DNA from: Enoplolaimus lenunculus
Lineage: Eukaryota > Nematoda > Enoplea > Enoplida > Thoracostomopsidae
Assembly: GCA_030248215.1 (NCBI GenBank)
Contig: JASANG010002902.1
Location: forward strand, 248,001-312,000
Length of the DNA stretch: 64,000 nt
Reading direction: 5' to 3'
Below are positions 1 to 11,228 of the stretch, piece after piece. A model generated the notes under the pieces. The model worked only from the letters and a program-made list of their open reading frames with translations. It had not been told where the DNA came from and did not search any database. Positions within the stretch are counted from its first letter, which is position 1; every line of letters begins with the position of its first letter. The position numbers were made by a program, and so were the translations under genes.

Positions 1-66
1 ATTCTTGTAAGAGCAAATGACCGTCTATTCTTGTACGATCGTTGGTCAATTTCCACACCTACTCAC

Positions 67-505
67 CTGTCAAACTCGGTACATACAGGTAGTCGACCAT
101 AGATTGGTGGGGCGGCGGAGCAGCCGCCATCGACCCGCCCACAGATCTTTCCGAACTGGTGCCGGGATCTGCTACTGCAGCTGACGGCGATCCACAGGTT
201 GGCGCCGCGTCCTGAGTAGATCCAGCAGCAGCAGCAGCAGCAGCCGCCGCGACAGCAGCACTGAGATTCGTATCGCTACTGAAAAAGCGTTGTTGACTAA
301 ACGCGTTTACGCCGCCTGAAGATCCTGTGGTGCCGCTAGCGCAAGTCGAACTAGCAGTTGTCACAACGCACGGTGTATTGAGAGGATCGTTGTTATTGTT
401 ATTGTTGTTGTTACCGCTGACTCCAATGCCGCCGCCTGTGCTACTTCGTCGCTGACACGATGCAAGCGTCAAGCAAGGAACAGGCGGAGACCGCGTTGTC
501 GGCGT
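67..505 (-). CDS. internal exon of an unidentified low-complexity protein (partial)
   Basis: Open on the minus strand for 439 nt. It is bounded by a plausible acceptor (TTACAG, exon starting at 505) and a strong donor (GACAG followed by GTGAGT, exon ending at 67). It enters in phase 0 and leaves in phase 1. The product of about 146 residues is rich in Ser, Thr, Gly and Ala, with an eight-Asn run, an Ala run of nine, a PPP motif and a last segment reading VDYLYVPSLTG. The biased but non-random composition, absence of stops and good donor favour a real coding exon of a regulatory or scaffold-type protein. I do not recognise the family. The acceptor's pyrimidine tract is weak, so the 5' edge is less certain. 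It could belong to the same gene as the exon at 29526-30513, but no linking exon was found. Confidence 0.5.
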
Positions 506-684
506 CTGTAAGCGAACCGGATCGAAACCAATTGACTCCGTGTCTGCAAAAAATATTTAAAATATACGACAACGAAAATTATTACTTAATTCAGTTTCGA
601 AGCTGGTATTCCAAGAATTTTTGTTTCGGGGCAATGAAATATTTATATATTAATACATTAATATATATTACTACATATCTTTAT

Positions 685-1000
685 CAGGGCGCAACCGGAA
701 TTCCGGTTCCAGAATATTTTCACCTCCCGGTTCCGGTAAATTTGTACCGCTCGGCGGAAATTAAGATATTTTAACTAACAAATGACGATAAAAATTAAGT
801 AGATTTTCATTAGTATAGTAGTACGTATGTAAACCTTGACAATCGCCGAAAACGAACGATCAAAGGTAGTTTTCGCTGCCGTGGACTATGAAAATTTAAA
901 AAACTGCTGATAATATCACCAATACTGCAAAAACAAATTTAAATGAATTTTTCGGCGGCATGTATTTTTGAGGCGCAACCGGGAAATCCGATTCCGATTA
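685..1000. mobile_element. degraded copy of the CAGGGTGCAACCGG hAT-like MITE
   Basis: Begins CAGGGCGCAACCGGAATTCC and carries the GGTTCC-rich ends and AT-rich middle of the intact copies at 13265 and 23632. A second diverged end lies near 972-1060 (repeated TTCCGATT). No clear target duplication remains, so this looks old. Confidence 0.5.
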
Positions 1001-1286
1001 CATTTCCGATTTAAAATGAAATCCGATTCAGATTCCGATTGCACAATCAATCGGAATCGGTTTGAAATTTTAATTTTAATCCTACTTGTTGTGATACGTT
1101 GCATTAAAATTCTGCATCATTTTATCTATTAACCCCTTCTCACATTGAGTTGCCTATAGGCAACTAATCGCAGTATATATACGTTAAATAATGCAATATC
1201 GCACCGTGTTTAACAATTGCAACACGTATACATAATACTAAATCACCACAAGACGTGAGAGCCCCCTCCTGCTCGAGCGTCAAGCT

Positions 1287-1353
1287 CCTATGGCTGAGTG
1301 GTGATGGTATACGCCTCCCACTCCAGTCACCAGAGTTCGAATCCTCGCATAAA
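1287..1353 (+). repeat. tRNA-like (SINE head) sequence
   Basis: Contains an A-box-like stretch (TGGCTGAGTGGTGATGG) and, about 50 nt on, a B-box-like stretch (AGTTCGAATCC). The acceptor arms do not pair well, so this is read as a tRNA pseudogene or SINE head, not a working tRNA. Confidence 0.45.
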
Positions 1354-1559
1354 AGTATGTCTCAGGGGAAATAGAAAATATTCATGTGAGAAAGGGTTAA
1401 ATTGCGTTCGTTGAGTTAACTTAACAAAAATTGATTGTTGTTTAGCTTTACACAACCAGAAATCATCGCCAATTCGTTCATGCGACGTATTTGAAAACAG
1501 CTACCAGTCAACTGACGCCCTAAATCAAATTCTCAATACAAATTTTCCGTACAGTACAG

Positions 1560-1845
1560 TCACAAAATTTCCAGTTCCGATTCCGATTACAATTCCGGTA
1601 TAAATTTGCTGTTCTAATTCCGATTCCGGATGGTCGCTGTTAAGGTGTTCAAAATTCATCGGCGTAAGATGGTAAGCTGTCTTACGTAAAGCCGTACTGA
1701 TACCTTAGATCACTGAGGGGAACAATTGTTAGCTACGTTCTGATATTTGAATGCCGCGTAGTATTACTTTTGAATTTACTATCCGGCTCCGGCCATATAT
1801 TAGATTATCCGCGCCCGGTATTTTTTGGTATCCGGTGGCACCCTG
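1560..1845. repeat. remnants of GGTTCC-type MITE ends
   Basis: Two clusters of TTCCGATT and CCGGCTCC motifs, the second ending GGTGGCACCCTG near 1845. They match the ends of the hAT-like family but lack a partner end. Between the clusters I see only ordinary AT-rich sequence. Confidence 0.35.
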
Positions 1846-2097
1846 ATATATACATACTTATATATTATATGTATATTTATATATTTTATTTTTAATTGAC
1901 ATTTGTTGTTTGAATCATCGCTTAGTTTTTTTAAGCAAACATATCAACTGCTTGCAATTCCGAAAAAAACATTTCAGGGTGTGCGGCCACCAGACCGACC
2001 TGTCCCCTGGTATGATCACTGTCGGTATATGAACACGTAAGTGTATGTAAACGCAAATGTTGCCATGCCTGTGCACATATACCGGTGAAAGAAGTGG

Positions 2098-2175
2098 TTG
2101 CAATGGCCGCGTGGTGTAGTGGTAGCATGCTTGGCTCGAGCGCAGGAGGGCCGAGGTTCGATTCCCGGAGTGGTC
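2098..2175 (+). repeat. tRNA-derived SINE-like unit
   Basis: The A box (GTGGTGTAGTGGTAGC) and B box (GGTTCGATTCC) are excellent. The first seven bases (GGCCGCG) pair mostly with the last seven (AGTGGTC). The T stem has two mismatches and the anticodon stem one, and there is no CCA context. The minus-strand unit at 43436-43690 has the same head and a similar start to its body (an ATTTTGGG motif), pointing to a dispersed SINE family rather than a functional gene. Confidence 0.6.
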
Positions 2176-3659
2176 ATTAATTTTGGGCAAAACTTCAAAC
2201 AGGGGTCGCGCCGACCGTATAGTACCAACAATCACCCCTGCCTACCGGTTAAAGTCATGCTGTTAAGTAACGTTGTTGTTAACTCATGATGCAAAGGTTG
2301 CGGTGATATTGACAGCAACTGACTATTATTTCCATCGTTGTCAAGCTGTTCAGTGTGAGCAGTTGACGTGTCAAGTGTGCCGCAAAATGATATGTTTTGT
2401 TGATTCATTATCGTTACCATTATAATATTTTTACAATGAGTTTATTGTGAAACGTTTATTAACTAAATTTAGTATATACGACAAACAATAGAATAAAGTT
2501 TCAACAAAACCCAATGGCTGGGTTTTTGAAATCTTACTTAAGTATTTTTACTTAAGTTAATATACTTAAGTAAGCACTTAAGTTGACGACTTAAGTAAAT
2601 GTTCAGAATTTCGAGCAAAATCAATTTAACGCCAAATGTCGGCCATTGTCATAACAAGAAAGTAATATTTTTGCTTTATATTTTGGCTTCTCCACAGCTT
2701 GAAAATTTAAGCCGGGGGGCGATTCCTGGGGGACAACAAGGGGTTTCCTGGGGGGCAGCTGATTTTGCTGGGGGGCAGCTGATTTTGCTGGGGGGCAGTT
2801 TACCTGGGGGGCCCCCAGATAATCTGGGGGGTCCTGGGGGGCAGGCTTAAAATTTTGCAAACCGACTTTTTGGACGATATTTTTCATTTTAGAGCGTGTT
2901 TCCAACTCAACTTAAGGTTACTCATCGCTCAACATGACAAAAATTTCTCGCAAACGTTAATAACAAAAATTTTAACTAATATTACGTATATACTGACAAC
3001 TTAACCAGAAGTTGAAAGAAGCACAATTATATAAAATATAGATAATCTATAATTGAAACTGTGATTAATATAAATTTTGTATATTACTCACAGCTTCAGT
3101 TTATCATAAGGCTCAGGCGGGTTGAACTTGCTGCTGCAAGGTACTTTCGAATGCTGTATGCCTTGAAACGGTCTTTATCATAGGGACACGGTAGTGTCAC
3201 TATTATATGTTTCTTCCAAAAGTGTTCACGTCTCTCTTATGTTTCGATCAAAAGTCTATTATTTCTACTATTATATATACAAACGTATGTCATTCAAGAT
3301 CATGGTAACCGGTGTTCATTCGCTATATTTAAAGAAAATTTGTCGAAGTATTAAACGTAAACGTTTTCATAAGATCGGAACCGCAAAATTTCGCATTGGT
3401 ATTTGGATTAAAATCTTGTCGCAAGGTGTTCTACAGAGTCGTATATTGTATCAATCCAATTTCTTATGTGCTACATAAGTTACCTCAACCATATACGTTA
3501 AGCTATTTATTTAACGAAAATACTATTGTTTAGTACGTATATATGCGAAACATGTTGAGTGGACAATTACGAAAAACATTGGCTTATATGATTACAAATT
3601 AGTAATAACATAGCTAGTTTTGGTGAAGGTACGGTAGATCGACCCCCCTAGAAACTGTA

Positions 3660-4160
3660 AGATTATGTGATTTTCCGACGTATTTGAGGCAGCTGATTTC
3701 AAATCTGTTACTTATATTCTTGTAGGCCCGCTGGTTAAAAAAATATGCGCTTTCAAAGTCTCAGCCCATAAACAAAAACACCGGTCAAGTGCACCTGTGG
3801 CTGAGTGGTATGATGTTCACATACCACGGCGTTTTTTCAGCTTTTGGGTCGCGGGTTCAAGTCCAACTGGGGGAACTAAAAATTGAAATTTTATGTCTAT
3901 TTTATGTGATTTTCCGACGTATTTGAGGCAGCTGATTTCAAATCTGTTATTTATATCCTTGCAGGTCCGTTGGTTAAAAAAATATGCGCTTTCAAAGTTT
4001 CAGCCCATCTTATATGTAGTATATACAATGTAAACAAAAACACCGGTCAAGTGCACCTGTGGCTGAGTGGTATGATGTTCACATACCACGGCGTTTTTTC
4101 AGCTTTTGGGTCGCGGGTTCAAGTCGTACTGGGGGAACTAAAAATTGAAATTTTATGTGT
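3660..4160 (+). repeat. tandem pair of tRNA-derived SINE-like units
   Basis: A unit of about 240 nt occurs twice head to tail (starts near 3664 and 3903). Each contains the A-box-like TGTGGCTGAGTGGTATGATG and the B-box-like GCGGGTTCAAGTCC about 50 nt later, then GGGGGAACTAAAAATTG. The copies are nearly identical except for about 25 nt missing from the first. The spacing between boxes suggests a Ser/Leu-type tRNA ancestor with a long variable arm. Confidence 0.6.
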
Positions 4161-4279
4161 ATTTTTACCAAGGCGCGTTTTTGAAAACGTAGACGTAACA
4201 TCAAGCTGTCGAAAACTGTTTGAGAGCGAAGTCGAACGCTAACTTAATGCTGAATCTTTATAATGCAAAACCTTTCTCT

Positions 4280-5340
4280 TGATTCAAGTTGTGGTGGTTC
4301 AGGTCGGAGTGGCACCCACTGCATCCGCCAGTGGTATGAGAGACACTTTTTATTTAATTCGTAGTAGGTGCCTAGATTTTACATTCGCGTGGGTTTTTTT
4401 TCTAAACCTAGATTTACATTTAAGCTCAAAGTTTACGCGTAAGGTACAGATGTCAGTTTTGATTTACTGCTCAATGTATTATTGGTAGCCCCAAGTTGAG
4501 CACTGAAATGTCCAAAACTCGGTTTAGAATATTTGAAGAAATTTTGACGTGCAAAATTAACACCATTAATTTCATAAGGTTCCCAAAGCAAGCAGTCTCT
4601 TTCAAAAACGTGACGCTCGAACACAGCGGGCTCTCATTATAGTATGAACCGGCCCAGATTTTTCAGGCCCACGCCCGGCCGCCTTAGTTTTTCGTTTTCG
4701 AAAAGAAAACAAGAATAAGTTACAAAGCAAACCTTATAGTTGCGGATTCGCAGTTTTGACTGGGGATGGAATTGCATTATTAGAATTTCTTGCACAATTA
4801 ACAGGAAACGAACAAAAGTGTGTTTAAAACAATTTTCCACGTCCGCATGTTGATGCAAATGCGTATTCAGCATCTTTCACAAAATATTTGTTGCAGCCAT
4901 AATTTTAAATGCTGCGCATTCCAATTATATATTTAACGCAATTCATGTGTGCAATACAAAATTGAAAGTATCGGAATCAGTATTCTTCCAAAATACCGAT
5001 TACAATACCGATACCGATGTATTGGTTCTACACTACTATGCAGCATAAAATCAGTTTTCACTAGAGCAAGTACTTATCAATTGTATTGATTTTCTATTTT
5101 AATTCAAACAATTTATATGAATTAAAATATATTAGCATTATAAATTGAGCGAGTTACCTAATAAATAAAAATTAAATTAGGAAAGCGCGACTTTTGTGAT
5201 TGTGAAAATGTAGTTTTTAATTTTCATGGAAATATAGCTTAACAGTTCTAAAACAATTATAACGTGAGTATATATGACTTTAAATTTGACTTTTTCGCAC
5301 TTAAGGTAAATTCACATCAAATTTCTTCCTAAAGCTTAGA
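4280..5340. other. no gene seen
   Basis: AT-rich sequence inside the 5-kb inverted structure. It contains short open frames without recognisable domains and a small patch of repeated ATACCGAT motifs near 4980-5030 that resembles a decayed MITE end. Confidence 0.4.
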
Positions 5341-5807
5341 AACTAGAATGAAAAGTGCCCTGATGTGGCCATAGAAAACGATATGTTTCGGTAGTAAGAT
5401 TTTTAGTTCAATACCGCTAGTATTACAATTTCCATGCATGCGTATAAAGTTTAAAAACTAGATTAATTTGATGTCAATCAGCGTCCTCCCGAAACACGAC
5501 ACAACAATACTATAGAATTAATAAAAGTTAAATCATTGAGTTTGATTGACTGCGTAACGGAAACATATCCGCAACTTTTTCGGAGAAAAGTCACAATAGA
5601 TAGTAAAGTGTCCCGACGACGCTATAGAAAACGATAACGCCTCAAGTTTTGGAGCTGTATAAATTTTGTACCGTACAGTGCCCTCTCCATACTTGGCTAA
5701 ACGGTACCCAGATTTTAAACTTTTAAAACATTAAAATATTTGAGTGACTACGTAGCGAAACAATATTTGCAACTTTGCTGACGAAATCTGCGTTGTATTC
5801 CAATGAC

Positions 5808-6027
5808 GGCCAATGTAAAGATCAGGGGCGGAACGCTTTTCTGCGGGACTAGAATGGAATAAGCTTAAGGTTTAGATTAATTTTTTGCTTGGCTTAGGCT
5901 TAGGATTATGCTCATTCTTATGCTTAGGTTTAGGCTTAGGAATATGCTCATGCTAAAGCTTATGCTTAGGCTTAGGATTAGGAATATGCTTATAATACTG
6001 ATCCGCTCCTGTTCTTTACATTGAGCC
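5808..6027 (+). mobile_element. TTAGGC-bearing MITE, copy 1
   Basis: Ends GGCCAATGTAAAGATCAGG and, inverted, TGTTCTTTACATTGAGCC. The interior has variants of CTTAGG hexamers punctuated by AATATGCTCAT. An imperfect 8-bp duplication (about 6 of 8) flanks it. Confidence 0.75.
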
Positions 6028-6225
6028 AATTGACGAACAAACACGTTTTTAATATTGGGTCACCAGCATTTTACGCCTAAATTTTGTACCGTACAGTGCC
6101 CTCTCCATACTTGGCTAAACGGTACCCAGATTTTAAACTTTTAAAACATTAAAATATTTGAGTGACTACGTAGCGAAACAATATTTGCAACTTTGCTGAC
6201 GAAATCTGCGTTGTATTCCAATGAC

Positions 6226-6445
6226 GGCCAATGTAAAGATCAGGGGCGGAACGCTTTTCTGCGGGACTAGAATGGAATAAGCTAAAGTTTTAGATTAATT
6301 TTTTGCTTGGCTTAGGCTTAGGATTATGCTCATTCTTATGCTTAGGTTTAGGCTTAGGAATATGCTCATGCTAACGCTTATGCTTAGGCTTAGGATTAGG
6401 AATATGCTTATAATACTGATCCGCTCCTGTTCTTTACATTGAGCC
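6226..6445 (+). mobile_element. TTAGGC-bearing MITE, copy 2 (duplicate of copy 1)
   Basis: Same element as copy 1, carried 418 bp downstream by the tandem duplication. It differs at only a few positions. Confidence 0.75.
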
Positions 6446-7465
6446 AATTGACGAACAAACACGTTTTTAATATTGGGTCACCAGCATTTTACGCCTAATT
6501 TCTACTTATATACTCTTTTTAAAACCCAAAATTTTTCTGCATATATTCGAAACTTCAGTGTACTAAGTGCAAGAAACTAATGTCACGAGTGTGTACTCAA
6601 ATTTTTTACATCAACCATAATTCGTCATTTATATTCTAGTATTTATTTCTTGTTTTAATATTTCGAAACACTGGATCACATGTCTATTTGGCCGCTGTCA
6701 GAGAAAGTTGCGGATATGTTTCCGTTACGCAGTCAATCAAACTCAATGATTTAACTTTTATTAATTCTATAGTATTGTTGTGTCGTGTTTCGGGAGGACG
6801 CTGATTGACATCAAATTAATCTAGTTTTTAAACTTTATACGCATGCATGGAAATTGTAATACTAGCGGTATTGAACTAAAAATCTTACTACCGAAACATA
6901 TCGTTTTTTATGGCCACATCGGGGCACTTTTCATTCTAGTATAATTGTGCTTTTTTCAGATCATTATTGAATTGTATTAGTTACTACGGGTATTATAACG
7001 CTATTATAAAATTATGAGTACTCAGCGTAATATAAAATCATATTTTGCCGAATGTCCGACTCAAAAGAAGTCCAGGTCTTTACGTTTTAACATTGAAAAT
7101 TTTTGGCCTAGAAAAGTCTTGGGGGCTCCCCAGCAAAAAAGTTTGCTGGCGGGCATTTTGCTGGGGGGCGGCCGAAAATTCGCCGGGGGGCGGCCGAAAA
7201 TTCGCCGGGGGAGCTTTCCTGGGAACGGCAAACTTTTCGCCGGGGGGAAAATGAAAATTTCGAAAAGTGCTGGGCCCCCCGCCTCCCCCCCGCTGTGGAG
7301 AAGCCAGATATTAAGAACGCACCGTGAGTCTACTATTTTAATTAGACTAAGGTTAGTATGCCTGAATGGTAAATTTGTAATTATTAAATTTAGTCAGTAC
7401 CTTTAGCACGTACTTAAGTACTAAGTCGTACTTAAGTAGAGTTTCGAAAACCAAGCCAACGAACA

Positions 7466-8598
7466 TTATCGTCGATATTGGCTGTACAGGGGGCGATAGC
7501 TAACCGAGACTCAACCAGACAAAAATCAATAAAAAAATACCGACGACCGTAATAGAGACTGGTCCAGAGCGACACGCGAGCTGTGGTTAAAAGCAGGCCG
7601 GGCCGGGTATTGAAATTTTAACTCGAGCACATATCCGCGAGCAAAAATTTGTAATTTTGTACTCACCTATTGGTACACTTTTTGTTTCTGACCGCAAAAA
7701 CAACGATGGGTTAGTAGTGTAGGTCGAAGGTAAAGCAATGACGCGCTGATATACGTACTTGCGGACACAAAAATGAAACTTCTGCGGGTAATGCTCGGGT
7801 CGGCTAAACAAATCTTTACCCACTTACACCTCTCGCGAAATCAAAAAATAGCCAAATACCCAATCAGACAAAATCGCGGACGGCCTTTGAAAACAAAAAC
7901 ACAATTTCACACACGTACGTCAACGTGCGTTCGTTCGTTCGAATTACGACACAAAATTAACCAAATCAACATGTTTTCCAACAGCGACCCTTGTTGTTTT
8001 TCATTAAGAAAACAAAATCGCATAAACAATATTAATATATAGACGTATATTTCGACCCCAAAGTGCTCATTAACCAAAACTAACGTTTGCTTGCGTTTAG
8101 ATCGATTTATGCTATTTCACCTTAAGCGGCCATCGAAGCTATCGGGCAGGCATAGCTAACATCACCTTTTCGAGTGTAGATAGATATTGATGCTGCTTTT
8201 GTTGAATAAACACAACCGCACGCACGTGGGTAGCAGTAGCAACGTTAACAACAATTTATTCTTTGTTATATGTTTCAGGCGAAAAATGTGAAATGAAGGA
8301 ATTAGAATTATATACGCATCTATACAGTTTAAATTCGACACTCTTAAGACACTGCTCGCCGCACTCGCCCCAATAGTTTTCGTAATCTTTTCTCTTCAGG
8401 CTCGAGCTGGCTGTCTGGCTGGCTGGCTGGCTGCATGGCTTAGGCTTTAGCATTAGGCTTTGCCCGCACTGGTTAAAAATTAGAAGATGTTCGCTACGGT
8501 GAAAAACAAACCGATCGTAAATACAGTGAAATTCACGATCGAACCTGGTGACATAAAAAAATGAGGCGATTGTCAATCTTTTGGTCGAAACAAGCGAG
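7466..8598. other. intergenic, no gene seen
   Basis: Ordinary AT-rich sequence. It has a GGCCGGGCCGGG patch near 7596, a short GGCT tandem repeat (8408-8435) and scattered open frames without domains. Confidence 0.4.
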
Positions 8599-9055
8599 CA
8601 GGTTGCGTCGACCGGATATCCGGTTCCGGTTTAATATCTGCCAAAAACTTATATACGTATCCGGTTCCAGGTATTAAGTATAAACCTGCCGGATGTCGGA
8701 TATTTACGGTTGTGGTGCCGAATATTAGGAAACTGTTTTTTACAAGTTAGCGCGTCTTTAACATCTTGCTGGAGTTACATTTGTGAACAAGCCAACAAAT
8801 TTACGCTTTGACACGTCACATCTACTTTTAACTTATGTAAGCAAGCGAGAGTCAAGCACATTTTTTTGCATTAAATATATTTCAGTTTATCAGCAGCAAT
8901 TGCCAAACTTTATAGCACAAGAAAACTTTGAACACGCTGAAAATACAGCTTAACATATTATACAATATCACGAATGCGGTTCTTGTTCCGGTAAAAATTC
9001 AATACCTGCGTCTCCGGTTCCAGTATCCGGTAAATCAATATCCGGTCGCACCCTG
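8599..9055. mobile_element. hAT-like MITE, diverged GGTTCC family member
   Basis: Begins CAGGTTGCGTCGACCGGATA and ends TATCCGGTCGCACCCTG, inverted matches of each other and of the CAGGGTGCAACCGG family. Inside are repeated TCCGGTTCC motifs near both ends. No clean 8-bp duplication was found. Confidence 0.55.
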
Positions 9056-9316
9056 AAAACAACCACAATATGTATATGATCCGATAATATCAAGTAGTAT
9101 ATATACGTATGTAATCGGAAATCTTTGCGCTGACGGTGTTAAATATTATTAACTCATCGTAAATAACACATTTTGTAGCAAATGTCACTAAATAACTGCA
9201 ATCTAAAATATATCATTCACTTCTTCAATCGGATTTCAGTAAGTTTTGTCCTCATCAACAGGAGGGGAATGATGGCAGACGACCAAGCCTGATCCGACCT
9301 GCTGAGCTGTCTAACG

Positions 9317-9650
9317 ATGCCAGTAATAAACACTTACTTACTTACTTATTACTTACTTACTTACTTATTACTTACTTTTTTTTTTTTTTCTTTTTTTTTC
9401 TTACTTATTTTTCTTCTTCTTACTTTCTTTTTTTCTTTTCTTCTTCTTACTACTTACTTACTTATTTCTTTCCTACTTCTTTTCTTCTTCTTCTCCTCCT
9501 ACCTACTTACTACTCTCTTTCTCTCTTTCTTTCTTTCTTCCTTATTATTACTTACTTTCTTACTTCTTTCTTACTTACTTATTCTCTCTTCTTCCTTCTT
9601 TTTTCTTCTTATTACATTTACTTATTACTCTTACTTACTATATATAATAA
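9317..9650. repeat. pyrimidine-rich microsatellite (CTTA/CTT)n
   Basis: Long run of imperfect ACTT, CTT and T tracts. It follows directly on a non-repetitive stretch ending CGATGCCAGTAATAAACACTT, so it might be the simple-repeat tail of a LINE whose body is otherwise unrecognised. That reading is weak. Confidence 0.7.
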
Positions 9651-9734
9651 AGAAAGCACACGATTTCACTAATAATTTTATATACAATTAAATACTTCCA
9701 TAACCGAATGACGGCCCGGCCGATTGACAAACTA

Positions 9735-9877
9735 TTTTATTATATAATAAAAAATTAATTAATATAAAAAATAATATAAATTTTTATTTATTATTTATAT
9801 TATAAATAATAAAAAAAAAACAAAACAAAAAAAAAAAAAAAAAAAAAAAAAAAATAAAAAAAAAAAATTATTATTAA

Positions 9878-9913
<36 letters not shown>

Positions 9914-9925
9914 TATTATTATTAT
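9735..9925. repeat. A-rich and (ATT)n low-complexity tract
   Basis: AT-only sequence, then a run of A of more than 30 interrupted by single T, then (ATT)n to about 9925. Confidence 0.75.
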
Positions 9926-10952
9926 CGTTGTTTTCTACGTAAGTAACTGCGAAACCTTGCGAAACTTCTACTTCCAATTTCAATATATAAATTCCGGAAC
10001 GTTCAAATTTGTTATCTCGAATCCGTTTCCGGTATAATCCAGTTCCGGTTTTGTTTCTCGGTGTATAGCTACGAGTTTCTTAGACATCGGCAGTTACGTA
10101 AATGTGTACGAAAAAAAATAAATCATTTTTTAACATAACTAAAAGACAACAGCCAGCCAAAGTCATCATCGCATCATCTCAGCACGAGTTTATACTCAAA
10201 ATTTTGTGCAATATTATGCTATTTTAGACAACATAACAACTAACAACAACAACAACAACAACATCATCATCAGCGCTTTTCAAACTCACGCTGATGCACA
10301 CTATACCACAGCATCAAATTTGTTTTAAGTATAAAAGTATCTATAGCTGTTAGTTTTTCATTTTAAGATGTCATAAAATGTTGAAGCGTCTACGGATTTA
10401 CCCGGAAAATACCACCAAAAACCGTGCTAACACGTAGCAACTAGTAAGCACCAAAATTAGCCTTGTAGCTAAATGCATCTAACGCCAAAACCTAACTTCC
10501 CGCAAACTTTGTCCAAAGCCTTAGGCTTAAGTTTACGATATGGCTTATCGTAAGCCAAAGCTTAAACCCTAACCTTGAATGCGACGGAAAGTTTGCACGA
10601 GAAACAGCGTATAATGTCGTCCACTAAACGATTACACGGTTATAATGTGAGACATAACTGATATAATTCCGTTGAAGCTTTTTTTTCTTGAAATTTGAAT
10701 TAATTTCACAATTCAGTCCATTAGCCACAACGGCATCACTTTGACCGTAAATTAAACACTATATATAGTTAGCAGTTTCCATAGCCTTTGATATGTGCCT
10801 ACAATTTAATTTACAGTTTAATTGCAATTAGAACGATATTACTTAATTCACTAACTACCAACGCTGGTATTCCAAGGATTCTTGTTTCGGCGCAACGGAA
10901 TATTAAGACATATTAATATATATGTTTAATATATTTTACAATATATCTATGT
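9926..10952. other. intergenic, no gene seen
   Basis: Holds an (AAC)n microsatellite near 10239-10262, a decayed GGTTCC motif near 10020-10050, and a weak patch of TTAGGCTTAAG-like sequence at 10520-10570 that may be a remnant of the TTAGGC family. Confidence 0.4.
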
Positions 10953-11228
10953 CATGGTGCAACCCGAATTCCGGTTCGGCATTTTTTCACCTAAACCGTC
11001 CAAGGCAGATTGCGCTTCTCTGGATAGTGAAAATCTAAAATACAGCAGATAAAGTGAATAGTAAATAAATACCTATCGCCAACTGAGGGTTAATTCACTT
11101 GTCATATTGCAAAAAACAACACTAAAATGAATTTTTCAGTGTCATGTATTTGTCATTTTCCAGGTTCCGTTTCCGGTAATTTTCTCAAATTCCGGTTTCG
11201 GTTAATTGTTTATTCCGGTTGCATCCTG
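10953..11228 (+). mobile_element. old copy of the CAGGGTGCAACCGG hAT-like MITE
   Basis: Starts CATGGTGCAACCCGAATTCC and ends TTCCGGTTGCATCCTG. The internal ATTTTTCAGTGTCATG region matches the younger copies loosely. No target duplication survives. Confidence 0.6.

Larger units (their letters stand above)
5661..6496 (+). repeat. 418-bp tandem duplication
   Basis: The segment starting ATTTTGTACCGTACAGTGCC recurs 418 bp downstream almost base for base, ending in ACCAGCATTTTACGCC each time. Each copy contains one whole TTAGGC MITE, so the duplication happened after that insertion. Confidence 0.85.
5341..6951. mobile_element. 1.6-kb element with near-perfect inverted repeats of about 240 bp
   Basis: The left arm (about 5345-5590) reads CTAGAATGAAAAGTGCCC then GATGTGGCCAT. 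It recurs in reverse complement at about 6698-6945 with very few differences. The spacer holds a 418-bp tandem duplication that includes two TTAGGC MITEs. Such long, little-diverged arms suggest a young foldback-type DNA element. There is no coding capacity and no clear target duplication. Confidence 0.65.
2513..7465. mobile_element. about 5-kb structure bounded by long inverted repeats
   Basis: The left end (from GGCTGGGTTTTTGAAATC at 2513) and the right end, read on the minus strand (GGCTTGGTTTTCGAAACTC from about 7465), match imperfectly over more than 200 bp. Shared parts are clusters of CTTAAGTA, the block GGCTTCTCCACAGC and G-runs (2695-2850 and 7115-7300). The interior holds a tandem tRNA-derived unit, a 1.6-kb inverted repeat and two TTAGGC MITEs. 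I saw no recognisable transposase. It may be one large non-autonomous transposon or two opposed copies of one repeat. No target duplication was identified. Confidence 0.5.

Noticed and set aside
2098-2175. Functional tRNA gene
   Set aside because: A and B boxes are good, but T-stem and anticodon-stem mismatches and a related dispersed unit at 43436 point to a SINE or pseudogene.
9317-9691. Leu/Phe-rich membrane-like protein
   Set aside because: Translation of a pyrimidine microsatellite.
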